Notes: a model not told the origin generated them from the letters alone. A stretch of DNA of 64,000 nt from Clostridiales bacterium (GCA_019419865.1 JAHZIG010000009.1:49817-113816), one strand, 5' to 3'. Counted from the stretch's first letter, positions 53,111 to 62,450 are shown. Made by a program: numbers and translations.

Positions 53111-54979
53111 ATGTTTAAAAAAGTCTGCGAGTTCTTTTCAGACGAGACCAAGCGCGATATATTATTCTTGGTCTTGTCGGCGGTCTCTTTGGTTTTCAGT
53201 TTTTTCGATCTGAAAATATACGTAATCGACGTCGCGTGGATAGCTATAGTCCTATGCGGTATACCCATAATAATCGACGCGGTAAAAGGGCTTATCGCGA
53301 GCTTTGATATCAAGGCCGACGTGCTCGTCTCTATAGCGCTTATCGCCTCGGTGATAATAGGCGAGATATTCGCCGCCGGAGAGATAGCGTTTATAATGCA
53401 GCTCGGCGCGCTTTTGGAAGAGCTTACCGTCGCGAAAGCGAGAGCGGGTATCGAGAAGCTGGCGCTTCTCACCCCCACGACCGCGAGGCGGATAACGAAC
53501 GGCGCCGAGGAGATCGTTCCGGCTGAAAAAGTGGAGATAGGCGACGCGCTGAGAGTGTTGCCGGGCGAGACCGTACCGGTCGACGGGACGATAGTCTCGG
53601 GGCGGACCTCGATAGATCAGGCGGCGGTCACCGGCGAGTCCTTGCCGGTCGATAAGGGAGTCGGCGACGAAGTGTCGAGCGGGACCATAAACCGGTTCGG
53701 CGCGTTCGAGATGAAGGCGACGCGCGTCGGAGAGGACAGCTGTATCCAGCGCATGATACGTCTCGTTCAGTCGGCCGACGCGGGAAAGGCCAAGATAGTC
53801 GGTCTGGCCGACAGATGGGCGACATGGATAGTCGTTATCGCGCTTTCCGCCGCGGCGATAACCTGGATCGTCACCGGCGAAATAATACGCGCGGTCACGA
53901 TTCTCGTCGTATTCTGTCCCTGCGCTCTCGTGTTGGCGACTCCGACCGCCGTAATGGCCGCGATAGGAAACGCCGCAAAGCATGGTTTTTTAGTCAAAGA
54001 GGGCGACGCTCTCGAGAGACTCGCTTATATATCCCATATAGCCTTTGACAAAACGGGAACTCTCACATACGGAAAACCCGAGGTCGCCGCGGTCGTAAGC
54101 GCGTCCGATAAATATACCGAAAAGCTTCTCTATGAGACGGCTGCTCGCGCGGAGCTGTTGTCCGAACACCCTTTGGGAAAGGCGGTCGCGGACGGATACA
54201 AGAAAAAATACGGCGCCGCCCCCAAACGCCCGGACGCCTTCGAAGCTCTGCCGGGTCTTGGAATTTCGTCCAAAATAGACGGACGGCATATATTAGCCGG
54301 AAACCTTAAACTTTTAAAGCAAAATAATATCTCCGTAGGGCGGAGTATCGAGGGCGCCGCCGCCGAATATGTAAACGAGGGCTGCGCGCTGATATACCTC
54401 GCCTCGGACGGCGAGGCCGTAGGGTTGATCGCGCTATCCGATACGCTGAGAGAGAACGCCCCGGAGACGGTAGCGCGTATCAAGCGGGGCGGGATAACAC
54501 CGGTTCTTATGACCGGGGACAACGAAAATTCCGCGGGGCATATCGCCAAAGCGGTCGGCATCGACGAGTTATACGCGAACTGTATGCCCGAGGATAAGTT
54601 GAAGATTATCGACGACTACGCCGATAAAGGCGAAAAGTTCTGTATGATAGGCGACGGGATCAACGACGCGCCCGCGCTCAAGAAGGCGTTCGCCGGTATA
54701 GCGATGGGCGGCGTAGGGAGCGATATAGCCGTAGACGCCGCGGATATCGCGCTGATAAACGACGATATCAAAGAGATCCCGCATCTTCTGCGTCTGTCAA
54801 AAAGGATGATGACCACGATAAAGCTGAACCTTACTTTCTCGATGGCGCTAAACTTCGCGGCTATCGTTCTCGCGATAACCGGCGTTTTAAATCCGGTCGT
54901 GGGCGCGCTGGTACATAACGCCGGCTCCGTGCTGGTCATCCTAAACTCCGCGACTCTGCTCAAGACTAAGACGAAATAA
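53111..54979 (+). CDS. Heavy-metal-translocating P1B-type ATPase
   Basis: 622 residues. There is no N-terminal heavy-metal-associated domain. Features in order: two helices near the N-terminus, the actuator TGES loop in VTGESLPVDK (about 180), the membrane metal site FCPCALVLATPT (CPC), phosphorylation site DKTGTLTYG, HPLGKAV (the HP motif), GDGINDAPAL, and a C-terminal pair ending LNPVVGALVHNAGSVLVILNSA. It exports a soft metal at the cost of ATP. CsoR next door suggests copper, but the HN..S...NS pattern in the last helix differs from classical CopA, so zinc, cobalt or another metal is possible. AAGGAGAG lies before ATG 53111. Terminator at 55007-55033. Confidence 0.9.
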   Translation: MFKKVCEFFSDETKRDILFLVLSAVSLVFSFFDLKIYVIDVAWIAIVLCGIPIIIDAVKGLIASFDIKADVLVSIALIASVIIGEIFAAGEIAFIMQLGALLEELTVAKARAGIEKLALLTPTTARRITNGAEEIVPAEKVEIGDALRVLPGETVPVDGTIVSGRTSIDQAAVTGESLPVDKGVGDEVSSGTINRFGAFEMKATRVGEDSCIQRMIRLVQSADAGKAKIVGLADRWATWIVVIALSAAAITWIVTGEIIRAVTILVVFCPCALVLATPTAVMAAIGNAAKHGFLVKEGDALERLAYISHIAFDKTGTLTYGKPEVAAVVSASDKYTEKLLYETAARAELLSEHPLGKAVADGYKKKYGAAPKRPDAFEALPGLGISSKIDGRHILAGNLKLLKQNNISVGRSIEGAAAEYVNEGCALIYLASDGEAVGLIALSDTLRENAPETVARIKRGGITPVLMTGDNENSAGHIAKAVGIDELYANCMPEDKLKIIDDYADKGEKFCMIGDGINDAPALKKAFAGIAMGGVGSDIAVDAADIALINDDIKEIPHLLRLSKRMMTTIKLNLTFSMALNFAAIVLAITGVLNPVVGALVHNAGSVLVILNSATLLKTKTK

Positions 54980-55006
54980 TTCGATCGGATTTTAAGATTC
55001 TCGTAT

Positions 55007-55033
55007 AAGGCGCCGGTTTTCGGCGCCTTTTTC
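55007..55033 (+). terminator. Terminator of the P-type ATPase gene
   Basis: GGCGCCG (55009-55015), loop GTTTT, CGGCGCC (55021-55027), then TTTTT. Confidence 0.9.
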
Positions 55034-55080
55034 AGCTTAATCTTTCATTAAAATAAGTTAAATTTTCGTTAACGCATTTA

Positions 55081-55109
55081 TTGACATTTACCGCGCCGCG
55101 CTTTATAAT
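55081..55109 (+). promoter_or_regulatory. tetR-MATE operon promoter
   Basis: Consensus TTGACA (55081-55086), 17-nt spacer, TATAAT (55104-55109), about 97 nt before the TetR start. Confidence 0.85.
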
Positions 55110-55116
55110 AGATTTA

Positions 55117-55167
55117 GCTAACAGTGTTAGCCGCGCGATTTATCTGCGCGTACGCGGCGCGGCTAAC
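55117..55167. promoter_or_regulatory. TetR operator candidates (three half-sites)
   Basis: GCTAACAGTGTTAGC (55117-55131) is a perfect 15-nt palindrome starting 8 nt after the -10. GTTAGCCGCGC (55126-55136) and GCGCGGCTAAC (55157-55167) are 11-bp inverted arms that reuse the same half-site. The arrangement fits autorepression by the TetR encoded downstream and could also form an RNA hairpin in the leader. Confidence 0.65.
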
Positions 55168-55206
55168 GAGACTTTACAATAAATTTCTTCTAAAGGACTG
55201 GATATC

Positions 55207-55770
55207 ATGGCAAGGAAAGGGCTTTCATACGATATTATTTTATCGGAAGCCGTCGAATTGATAAAGGAGACGGGATTTAACGATCTGTCTCTGCATAAGC
55301 TCGCCGAGAGGCTCGGGGTCAAGACTTCGTCTTTGTATAAACATATATCGGGTAAGAACGACCTTATCGGCGGCATAAACCGTTTGGCTTTAGAGCGGCT
55401 CGACTCCGCGCTGAAGGCGGCTGTAAAAGGAAAGAAGCGGGGCGAGGCGCTGCTCGCGCTGTCTCTGGCGTACCGAGAATACGCGTCGGAGAATCCGGAG
55501 CTTTACAACGCCATAATACACATGCCGGTATGGGAGGACGAAAGCCTGAAGCGGCACGGTATGACCGTTATCGGCGCGTTCAGGCAGGTATTAGAGCAAT
55601 ACGGCCTCAGCGAAGAGGAGATATACCATTACAGCAGATGTTTTAGGAGCTGTATGCACGGATTCATCTCGCTGCAGAATTCCGGATTTTTCACGAAAGG
55701 GCCCTCTCCTGATGAGAGCTACGAACATATGATAAAAAAATTAATCTCGCTTGTTGAAGCGGAACGCTGA
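55207..55770 (+). CDS. TetR/AcrR-family transcriptional regulator
   Basis: 187 residues. The N-terminal HTH reads ILSEAVELIKETGFNDLSLHKLAERLGVKTSSLYKHISGKNDLI, a clear TetR domain. The C-terminal ~120 residues fit the WHG-type (TetR_C_33) ligand-binding fold (HGFISLQNSGFF). It lies 42 bases upstream of a MATE pump in the same operon, behind palindromic sites that overlap the start of transcription. The simple reading is a repressor that releases its own operon when the pump's substrate binds. GACTGG(A) is a weak ribosome site; AAAGGACTGG lies before ATG 55207. Confidence 0.9.
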   Translation: MARKGLSYDIILSEAVELIKETGFNDLSLHKLAERLGVKTSSLYKHISGKNDLIGGINRLALERLDSALKAAVKGKKRGEALLALSLAYREYASENPELYNAIIHMPVWEDESLKRHGMTVIGAFRQVLEQYGLSEEEIYHYSRCFRSCMHGFISLQNSGFFTKGPSPDESYEHMIKKLISLVEAER

Positions 55771-55811
55771 TACAAGACGCTGTTAAATAAAACAATCGGA
55801 GGCGAATTATT

Positions 55812-57203
55812 TTGGCTAACAACCTATCTGATCATGCGGTAAAATATAAGATGATGACCGAGACCCCGGTTTCTAAACTGATAATACGTCTCGGCATACC
55901 GACAACGATAAGTATGCTTATCACCAATATATACAATACCGCAGACACGTATTTTGTAAGTAAGCTGGGCACGAGCGCCAGCGGAGCCGTCGGAGTTCTG
56001 TTCAGCCTTATGGCTATATTCCAGGCGTTCGGGTTTATGTTCGGACACGGCTCTGGCAGCATCATCTCAAGAAAACTCGGCCAGAACGACTCGAAAAGCG
56101 CGAGCCGGTTCGCCTCTACGGGCTTTTTCCTCTCTCTGCTCTTCGGCGCTCTGATCGGCGTAATAGGAATAATTTTTATAGACAAACTGATGTATACGCT
56201 GGGCAGTACCGACACCATACTCCCCTACGCCAAGGAATACGGGCTGTACATACTTATAGCCGCTCCGTTTATGACCAGTTCATGCGTCCTGAATAATATC
56301 CTTCGCTACGAAGGCATGGCCATGTACGCGATGATAGGGCTTACCGCCGGCGGACTCCTGAATATCATATTCGACCCGATATTCATGTTCGTGTTCGGCT
56401 GGGGCGTCGCCGGCGCCGGGATCGCAACCGCGTTTTCACAGATCATCAGCTTTTTTATACTTCTCTTCATGTTCTTGTCCGGCAAGACCGAGAGCAAGCT
56501 ATCCATAAAGCTTGTGACCAAGAACATACGCGAGGTGATGTCGATCGTCCTTTGCGGCTTCCCCAGCCTGATAAGACAGGGGCTTAACAGTTTTTCGACC
56601 ATGACGCTCAACCATCAGGCCGCGATGTACGGAGACGCGGCGGTCGCCGCTATGAGCATAGTAAACCGGATCAGCATGTTCATCTTCTCGGTCGGACTTG
56701 GTATAGGCCAGGGCTTTCAGCCGGTCGCCGGCTTTAACTACGGCGCGGAAAAATATTCGCGGGTCAAAAAGGGCTTCTGGTTTACCGTGTCGTTCGGAGA
56801 GGCGATGCTGGGTTGCTTCGCAATAATCGGTCTGATCGTATCGCAGGATATAATCGGTTGGTTCAGAGACGATCCTGCGGTCATAAACGTAGGCATATTC
56901 GCGCTTCAATGCCAGTGCGTCGCCTGCTTCTTCCAGCCGCTCTCGGTGTGCTCGAATATGCTGTTCCAGAGCGTCGGCAAAAGCGGAAGGGCGTCTTTCC
57001 TTTCATCGCTCAGAAGCGGACTCTTCTTTATACCGCTGATAATAATCCTGCCGCGCGTATTGGGTCTCACGGGGATCCAAGTCGCGCAGCCTATCTCGGA
57101 CGTCTTAGCTTTTATAATTTCCGTTCCGATGGTCCTTGCGTTTTTGAGATCTCTGCCCAAAGACGCGGTAAAAAACGCAGATATCCCGACCGAAGGCGAA
57201 TAA
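55812..57203 (+). CDS. MATE-family efflux transporter (second copy)
   Basis: 463 residues with twelve membrane segments. It starts at TTG 55812, with GGAGGCG 7 nt before it; no ATG in frame is better placed (ATG 55850 would trim the first helix lead). Family marks are KLIIRLGIPTTISMLITNIYNTADTYFVSKLG and the matching block in the second half, plus FQPVAGFNYGA. It is about 10 residues longer than the first MATE protein and of a different subgroup. Co-transcribed with tetR, so it is probably the pump whose substrate that repressor senses. The substrate is unknown. Confidence 0.9.
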   Translation: MANNLSDHAVKYKMMTETPVSKLIIRLGIPTTISMLITNIYNTADTYFVSKLGTSASGAVGVLFSLMAIFQAFGFMFGHGSGSIISRKLGQNDSKSASRFASTGFFLSLLFGALIGVIGIIFIDKLMYTLGSTDTILPYAKEYGLYILIAAPFMTSSCVLNNILRYEGMAMYAMIGLTAGGLLNIIFDPIFMFVFGWGVAGAGIATAFSQIISFFILLFMFLSGKTESKLSIKLVTKNIREVMSIVLCGFPSLIRQGLNSFSTMTLNHQAAMYGDAAVAAMSIVNRISMFIFSVGLGIGQGFQPVAGFNYGAEKYSRVKKGFWFTVSFGEAMLGCFAIIGLIVSQDIIGWFRDDPAVINVGIFALQCQCVACFFQPLSVCSNMLFQSVGKSGRASFLSSLRSGLFFIPLIIILPRVLGLTGIQVAQPISDVLAFIISVPMVLAFLRSLPKDAVKNADIPTEGE

Positions 57204-57220
57204 ATTTTTCCATATAATTC

Positions 57221-57258
57221 AAGAGGAACCGAACTGCTTCACATCCGGTTCCTCTTTG
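57221..57258. terminator. Terminator between MATE and argB
   Basis: AAGAGGAACCG (57221-57231) and CGGTTCCTCTT (57246-57256) form an 11-bp stem with a 14-nt loop, followed by T. It lies between convergent genes. Confidence 0.8.
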
Positions 57259-57387
57259 CGTATTCAATTCATTCGGAAACGCCCCGAACAGCCGTCTCGC
57301 CGTCGAGTTACGCCGTTTATCTCAGGCTTTTACCCTGCGGCGCGTATCCTCCGCGCCTTAAAGTATATGCTGCATACGTTTGAAATC

Positions 57388-58257
57388 TTATCCCTTTATC
57401 ATGGTTCCTATTCCGGTATTGGTAAATATTTCAAGCAGCAGGCAGTGCGGTATGCGGCCGTCGATTATATGCACGTTCTTTACCCCCGCGTCTATAGCCT
57501 CGAGTCCGCCTTTTACCTTCGGTATCATTCCTCCGGCTATCGCGCCCTTGTTTATCATGTCGTATATCTCGTCCCTGCCTATCTCATATATTATCTCGTC
57601 CGAATCCGCCGAGGTCTTTACCCCCTCGGTATCGGTCAAAAGCATCAGTTTTTCAGCCTTGAGCGCAGCCGCTACGGCTCCCGCTACGGTATCAGCGTTT
57701 ATATTATAGCTTCTGCCGTCTTCGTCCACGCCTATCGGCGCGACGACAGGGATATAGTCGTCGTTTGCGAGAAGCTCCAGCATTTTTTGATTGATCTTTA
57801 TTATCTTTCCAACGTAGCCTATATCCACCTTCTTGCCGTCTACGTCCGCAAGCTGCTTTTCACATTCGATAAGCCTGCCGTCTATGCCCGAAACCCCCAT
57901 AGCGTTTCCGCCTTTATTACAGATAAGCGAAACGATTTCCTTGTTAGTCTTTCCGATCAAAACCATCTGCGCTATCCGCATCGTCTCCTCGTCGGTGACC
58001 CTAAGCCCGTTTACGAACTCGCTCTTTATCCCAAAATCATTCAGCGCGGCCGATATATCCGGGCCGCCGCCGTGGACCAATATCGGGTGTATCCCGATAT
58101 ATTTAAGCAGCGTTATATCCTCCATGACCTTATTTTTAAGTTCGTCGTTTATCATAGCGTTTCCGCCGTACTTTATTACCACCGTCTTACCGTAGAACTT
58201 TTGTATATACGGCAGCGCCTCGACCAGGATCCCGGCCTTGTTAATAAGCTCCTGCAC
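57388..58257 (-). CDS. argB: Acetylglutamate kinase
   Basis: 289 residues, an amino-acid-kinase fold. Blocks are [15 protein letters not shown] (ATP and substrate), [30 protein letters not shown] with the N-acetylglutamate contact, VNINADT-like [16 protein letters not shown], and LTDTEGV. It phosphorylates N-acetyl-L-glutamate in arginine synthesis. A GTG start at 58257 lies behind AAGGAGGAG. It follows argC by 64 bases in an operon. The N-terminal extension typical of arginine-inhibited enzymes (a helix before residue 15) is partly present, so feedback control by arginine is plausible. Confidence 0.95.
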   Translation of the reverse strand: MQELINKAGILVEALPYIQKFYGKTVVIKYGGNAMINDELKNKVMEDITLLKYIGIHPILVHGGGPDISAALNDFGIKSEFVNGLRVTDEETMRIAQMVLIGKTNKEIVSLICNKGGNAMGVSGIDGRLIECEKQLADVDGKKVDIGYVGKIIKINQKMLELLANDDYIPVVAPIGVDEDGRSYNINADTVAGAVAAALKAEKLMLLTDTEGVKTSADSDEIIYEIGRDEIYDMINKGAIAGGMIPKVKGGLEAIDAGVKNVHIIDGRIPHCLLLEIFTNTGIGTMIKG

Positions 58258-58321
58258 AGAAATCTCCTCCTTAACGCCGGCGGCGCTCGGCCGCCCTATC
58301 TAAAATTATCTTTCACCCGGC

Positions 58322-59362
58322 TTATAGATACGTTCCTATATCCGTAAGCCCCGTATTCTCCTCTAATCCGCACACGATATTCATATTCTGTATCGCCTGC
58401 CCCGCGGCGCCTTTCACGAGATTGTCTATACAGGATACGACTATCAACCGCTTAAGCCGTTCGTCTATAACAAAACCTATGCCCGCGTAATTCGAGCCTC
58501 TGACGTGCTTAAGTTCGGGCAGTCTTCCCGGCTCGTATACCTTAACGAACTCCTCGCCCTCGTAAAACTCGCAATATATCTTATACAGCTCCTCCGCTGA
58601 TACGTCTTTCTTGAGATTTGCATACTCGGTCGAGAATATGCCGCGCTGGAGCGGTACAAGATGCGGCGTAAACGAGAGCTTTATCTCCTCGCCCGCAAGC
58701 TTTGAAAGCTCCTGCTCGATCTCGGAGGTGTGTCTGTGAGTCGCTATCTTATACGCCTTCACCGATTCGTTGACCTCGCTGTAGAGGTTGGGTATGCTCG
58801 TCCCTCTGCCGGCGCCGGTAACTCCCGACTTCGCGTCTATTATTATGCTCGAATTATCCAATATCCCGGCCTTGACCGCTGGCGCTAAGCCCAGTATGGA
58901 ACAGGTCGTATAACAGCCCGGGTTCCCGATCAGCCGGCTCTTAGCGATCTCGCCGCGGTGCAGCTCGCAAAGCCCGTACACCGCCTCCTTGAGAAGTTCT
59001 GGCGCCGAATGAGGCTCTCCGTACCAGGCCTCGTATACCTTAGGATCGTCGTATCTGAAATCGCCGCTTAAGTCTATTATCTTAAGACCTCTCTCGTACA
59101 GCTCGGGTATTATCGTCTTAGACGCTCCGTGCGGCAGCGCGGTAAATACCAAGTCGCAGCTTTCGGCTATATCGTCTACGTCGAGATCCGAACAAACTAT
59201 ATCAAAAGCGCCCAAAAAATTCGGGTAAATTTCGTCTAATTTTTTGCCCGCGAACGACTTCGACACGACCCTCTCGATTTTGACGTCCGAACGCCTGAGA
59301 AGAAGTCTTACGGTCTCTATCCCCGCGTATCCGGTCGCTCCCAAAACTCCAACTTTTATCAT
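58322..59362 (-). CDS. argC: N-acetyl-gamma-glutamyl-phosphate reductase
   Basis: 346 residues. The N-terminal NADP-binding loop is VGVLGATGYAGIETVRLL; the catalytic Cys is in IGNPGCYTT (near residue 145); HRHTSEIEQEL and the PHLVPLQRGI block complete the family type 1 pattern. It makes N-acetylglutamate semialdehyde from the product of ArgB. The start at 59362 (MIKVG) is chosen because GGAG lies 9 nt before it; Met codons upstream in frame lie in the ribosome site. Together with argB it forms an operon; argJ and argD are not in the window. Promoter at 59534-59562. Confidence 0.95.
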   Translation of the reverse strand: MIKVGVLGATGYAGIETVRLLLRRSDVKIERVVSKSFAGKKLDEIYPNFLGAFDIVCSDLDVDDIAESCDLVFTALPHGASKTIIPELYERGLKIIDLSGDFRYDDPKVYEAWYGEPHSAPELLKEAVYGLCELHRGEIAKSRLIGNPGCYTTCSILGLAPAVKAGILDNSSIIIDAKSGVTGAGRGTSIPNLYSEVNESVKAYKIATHRHTSEIEQELSKLAGEEIKLSFTPHLVPLQRGIFSTEYANLKKDVSAEELYKIYCEFYEGEEFVKVYEPGRLPELKHVRGSNYAGIGFVIDERLKRLIVVSCIDNLVKGAAGQAIQNMNIVCGLEENTGLTDIGTYL

Positions 59363-59483
59363 ATCCATCAACTCCATCTAAAGAAAACTAATTTTGATCT
59401 TACCGGTCTAACAATGCGTCGGGTCTGTATTTGTAATCCGGCCCCGCCGCCTAAAACGGTAAATTTTTCCGATATATTGCTAT

Positions 59484-59498
59484 GTTAAATTTATGTTA
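59484..59498 (-). promoter_or_regulatory. Pho-box-like 15-mer upstream of argC
   Basis: GTTAAATTTATGTTA is identical to 4463-4477 in front of the Na/Pi symporter. On the minus strand it reads TAACATAAATTTAAC and extends to TAACA-TAAAT-TTAACA. It lies about 35 nt downstream of the likely argCB transcription start. Confidence 0.4.
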
Positions 59499-59533
59499 CA
59501 GAAAAAATCCCTATTTTAAAATTTAACAGTCTG

Positions 59534-59562
59534 ATTATACTATTAAATAAAAAATTATTCAA
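59534..59562 (-). promoter_or_regulatory. argCB promoter
   Basis: Minus strand: TTGAAT (59562-59557), 17-nt spacer, TATAAT (59539-59534). Confidence 0.75.
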
Positions 59563-60049
59563 GTCGCAAATATATTTTTGTACAATATTACAGTAATCTC
59601 AATTCTGCAAAATTTCACCTATGCAAATTTACTAAATTATATAAATAAAGTTTGTCTAAATAGGCTCTAACATTCTGCGAGCATTTGTGTTAAAATAGTA
59701 AACGTAATAAGCGGTATGTTACATTTATTACATAAAAATAAAGGGCGGACAGCGAATTTTATATTGCATAAAATCAATTGGTTTTTATTGTATTTTTGTT
59801 TTTTATCTCACAAGAGATCTATACCGTCTATAAATATCCGGCGTCGAAATTATTTCCGTATTTTAACTCCGGTAGGCGATATTTCTTAAGATAAAAAACG
59901 CGATAAAGACCGGCGCTCCTTATTCAAACTACGATCGCGGATCGCGCGGCGAGACCTCGTCCACCATTCCGGATCTAAGTTAGAATAAAATATGCTGTTA
60001 AATTATATTTGCAAATTTTTAAATGAATTATTATAGGAGGTTATTAAAA

Positions 60050-61162
60050 ATGGCAAATTTAAGTCTTAGAGGCATTTATAAAACATATCAGGGCGGATTT
60101 ACGGCTGTTAAAGACTTTACTCTTGAGATCGAAGATAAAGAATTCATAATCTTCGTAGGTCCTTCAGGCTGCGGTAAGTCCACCACTCTGAGAATGATCG
60201 CAGGTCTCGAAGAAATCACGGAGGGCGAACTCTACATAGGCGGACAGCTCATGAACGACGTCGTTCCGAAGGACAGAGATATCGCGATGGTTTTCCAGAA
60301 CTATGCTTTATATCCTCATATGACTGTTTACGAGAACATGGCTTTTGGTCTTAAGCTCAGAAAGGTTCCGAAAGACGAGATCAAGAAAAAGGTTATGGAA
60401 GCCGCTCAGATACTTGGTATAGAGCACCTGCTCGACAGAAAGCCGAAGGCTTTGTCAGGCGGTCAGAGACAGCGTGTCGCATTGGGCCGCGCTATCGTTC
60501 GTAATCCTAAGGTATTCTTGATGGATGAGCCTCTCTCCAACTTGGACGCAAAGCTCAGAGTTCAGATGAGAACCGAGATCGGTAAACTCCATAAGAAACT
60601 GCAGACGACGTTCATCTACGTTACGCACGACCAGACGGAAGCTATGACGATGGGTACCAGAATCGTTGTTATGAAAGACGGTATCATCCAGCAGGTCGAC
60701 ACCCCGACAAATCTTTACAACTATCCATGTAACATGTTCGTTGCAGGATTTATCGGTTCGCCTCAGATGAACTTCATCAACGTTACGGTAGATTGCAAGA
60801 GCGACGGCACATATCTTAAGTCCGGTTCGTTCTCGATCAAACTGCCCGAAGGCAAAGGCAGCCGCGCTGAGATCAAGGCGTACAACGGCAAGGAAGTTAT
60901 CATGGGTATCAGACCCGAGGACATTTACGACGACCAGGCGTTTATTTCGACGGCTAAGGGCTGCACGACCAGCGTAGATATTCAGCTCGTTGAGATGATG
61001 GGCGCTGAGACGTATCTGTACTTCAAGGTCGGCGATATCGACTTCACAGCAAGAGTTAATCCGCGTTCGACCGCTAAACACGGCGATCATATCGAGATCG
61101 GACTGGACGCTAACAAGATTCATCTCTTTGATAAAGATACGGAAAAAATAATTACCCACTAA
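60050..61162 (+). CDS. Sugar ABC transporter ATPase (MsmK/UgpC/MalK type)
   Basis: 370 residues. The ATPase half has Walker A GPSGCGKSTTLRMIAG, Q-loop FQNYALYPHMTVYENMAFGL, signature LSGGQRQRVALGRAIVR, Walker B VFLMDEPLSNLDAKLR and H-loop VTHDQTEAMTM. The C-terminal half (~240-370) is the OB-fold regulatory domain of MalK-type ATPases (MGIRPEDIYD, SVDIQLVEMMGAETYLYF). In Gram-positives one such MsmK protein powers several sugar permeases encoded elsewhere; none lies here. AGGAGG precedes ATG 60050. Codon choice (more GTT, GGT, CGT) differs from its neighbours, as in highly expressed genes. Ugp (glycerol-3-phosphate) is a less likely role. Confidence 0.92.
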   Translation: MANLSLRGIYKTYQGGFTAVKDFTLEIEDKEFIIFVGPSGCGKSTTLRMIAGLEEITEGELYIGGQLMNDVVPKDRDIAMVFQNYALYPHMTVYENMAFGLKLRKVPKDEIKKKVMEAAQILGIEHLLDRKPKALSGGQRQRVALGRAIVRNPKVFLMDEPLSNLDAKLRVQMRTEIGKLHKKLQTTFIYVTHDQTEAMTMGTRIVVMKDGIIQQVDTPTNLYNYPCNMFVAGFIGSPQMNFINVTVDCKSDGTYLKSGSFSIKLPEGKGSRAEIKAYNGKEVIMGIRPEDIYDDQAFISTAKGCTTSVDIQLVEMMGAETYLYFKVGDIDFTARVNPRSTAKHGDHIEIGLDANKIHLFDKDTEKIITH

Positions 61163-61170
61163 TAACATTT

Positions 61171-61207
61171 AGCCGCCGGCGGTTTAGACTGTCGGCGGTT
61201 TTTTATT
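61171..61207 (+). terminator. Terminator of the sugar ATPase gene
   Basis: CCGCCG (61173-61178) and CGGCGG (61193-61198) with AGCC leading in, followed by six T. Confidence 0.85.
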
Positions 61208-61387
61208 TTCGCTGTGCGGAACCAGTTTAGAAATACTTCTGTAATATCGACTTGATAGCGGCCGAAACAGTAAAAAGCTCTTCCCAAATCGACCGAGCCG
61301 TGATCTTGGGGATCGGCTTGCTCGAACAGGGCGGTATCGCGATACGGGCGCCCGGTCGGATTTATTTGGCGCCGATAAATATAAGGG
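61208..61387. other. Non-coding stretch upstream of ruvX
   Basis: No gene seen. A small hairpin AGCCG...CGGCT (about 61297-61319) is present; the ruvX promoter follows. Confidence 0.4.
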
Positions 61388-61416
61388 TTGTAATATCCGC
61401 GGATTAATGTTATAAT
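61388..61416 (+). promoter_or_regulatory. ruvX promoter
   Basis: TTGTAA (61388-61393), 17-nt spacer, TATAAT (61411-61416). Confidence 0.7.
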
Positions 61417-61512
61417 TCATGATTATAAGCAAAACTAACGAACTCGCGGCTCCGGCGTTTTTTAGCAATAGCCGCCGAGAACGTTTAAGAAGAATAAGAT
61501 CGGAGAATAATT

Positions 61513-61923
61513 ATGAGAGCTTTAGGAATAGATCTTGGCGATTCGCGTACCGGTTACGCCGTATCAGACGAGCTGGGCTTCGGCGTTTCCACCCTGCCTC
61601 AGCTTAACGAAAAAGGACTTCATAAAATAGCGGAACATTCAGTCCGCGTCGCGGAGGAATATAACGTATCTCAAATAGTTCTCGGCTATCCCAAGAACAT
61701 GAACGGGAGCGTCGGGCCGAGAGGCGAAAAGACCGAGATATTCAAAAAACTCCTTGAAGAACTCACGGATATCCCTGTTCTGCTCTGGGACGAGCGGCTC
61801 ACTACCGTCTCGGCGCACAATCTGATGAACGTCACAAACGTTCGCGGCAAAAAACGCAAAAACAGCGTAGACAGCGTCTCAGCCGCGTATATACTCCAGT
61901 CTTACCTGGACAGTAAGCGCTGA
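61513..61923 (+). CDS. ruvX: YqgF/RuvX-family Holliday-junction resolvase-like nuclease
   Basis: 136 residues with the RNase-H-like fold. The first acidic strand is ALGIDLGDSRTGYAVSD, then IVLGYPKNMNGSVGPRGEKTEIF, LLWDERLTTVSAHNLM with the DERLTT motif, and KNSVDSVSAAYILQSYL with the last Asp. YqgF acts in 16S rRNA 5'-end maturation and can cut Holliday junctions. The region before ATG 61513 has GGAG(AA). It is the common partner of DUF1292 in Firmicutes, and that gene follows after 134 bases. IreB, another frequent neighbour, is absent. Confidence 0.93.
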   Translation: MRALGIDLGDSRTGYAVSDELGFGVSTLPQLNEKGLHKIAEHSVRVAEEYNVSQIVLGYPKNMNGSVGPRGEKTEIFKKLLEELTDIPVLLWDERLTTVSAHNLMNVTNVRGKKRKNSVDSVSAAYILQSYLDSKR

Positions 61924-62057
61924 CGGCGTATTTGAAAAATTATTATGAACCAAATATATAATTTACCGCAGCGATCGCGCCATGAGAGCGGCGGCGCGAA
62001 TATAGTCGGTTTTTATTAAAATCTAAAATAAGAACTTATAAAACGGAGGTCTTTAAA

Positions 62058-62348
62058 ATGAGTAATTCGGATAATAACAATCAACACTTGATCGATCTGA
62101 TCGACGAAGACGGGAATACCGTTACCTTTGAGCACCTCGACACCGTCAAGGTCGGCGGAGGCGAATATATAATCTGCATACCGTTCGACGACGACGAAGA
62201 AGAAGTCACTGAGATAGCTATATTTAAGATCGACAAGGATAAAAACAGCGAGGATTGCCTGTCTCAAGTCACTGACGACGAGCTCGCCTCCCGCATATAC
62301 GACGAATTTAAACGCCGTAATCTGGACAAATTTGATTTTGAGGATTAA
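62058..62348 (+). CDS. DUF1292-family protein (YrzB-like)
   Basis: 96 residues, very acidic. The DUF1292 core reads LIDEDGNTVTFEHLDTVKVGGGEYIICIP and then ITEIAIFKI, with a variable acidic tail (VTDDELASRIYDEFKRR). Function is unknown; it is conserved across Firmicutes beside ruvX/yqgF, where it is thought to belong to the same cell-growth neighbourhood. CGGAGG lies before ATG 62058. A strong terminator follows. Confidence 0.9.
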   Translation: MSNSDNNNQHLIDLIDEDGNTVTFEHLDTVKVGGGEYIICIPFDDDEEEVTEIAIFKIDKDKNSEDCLSQVTDDELASRIYDEFKRRNLDKFDFED

Positions 62349-62372
62349 TTTTCTTTATAATATAACTTAAAA

Positions 62373-62410
62373 CCGGGGCGGAATCGTTTTTCCGCCCCGG
62401 ATATTTTTTA
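62373..62410 (+). terminator. Terminator of the ruvX-DUF1292 unit
   Basis: CCGGGGCGGAA and TTCCGCCCCGG form an 11-bp stem with a TCGTTT loop, followed by ATATTTTTTA. Confidence 0.95.
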
Positions 62411-62450
62411 CCTTAAACCGCCCAAAGCGGAGTTTTCTATTATTCGACTA

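Larger units (their letters stand above)
59363..60049. other. AT-rich divergent intergenic region argC / sugar ATPase
   Basis: 687 bases without a gene. It contains the argCB promoter (59534-59562), the Pho-box-like 15-mer (59484-59498), repeats such as TTACATTTATTACAT (59717-59731) and a leader for the downstream ATPase gene. Translation in all frames is short and unconvincing. Confidence 0.55.
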
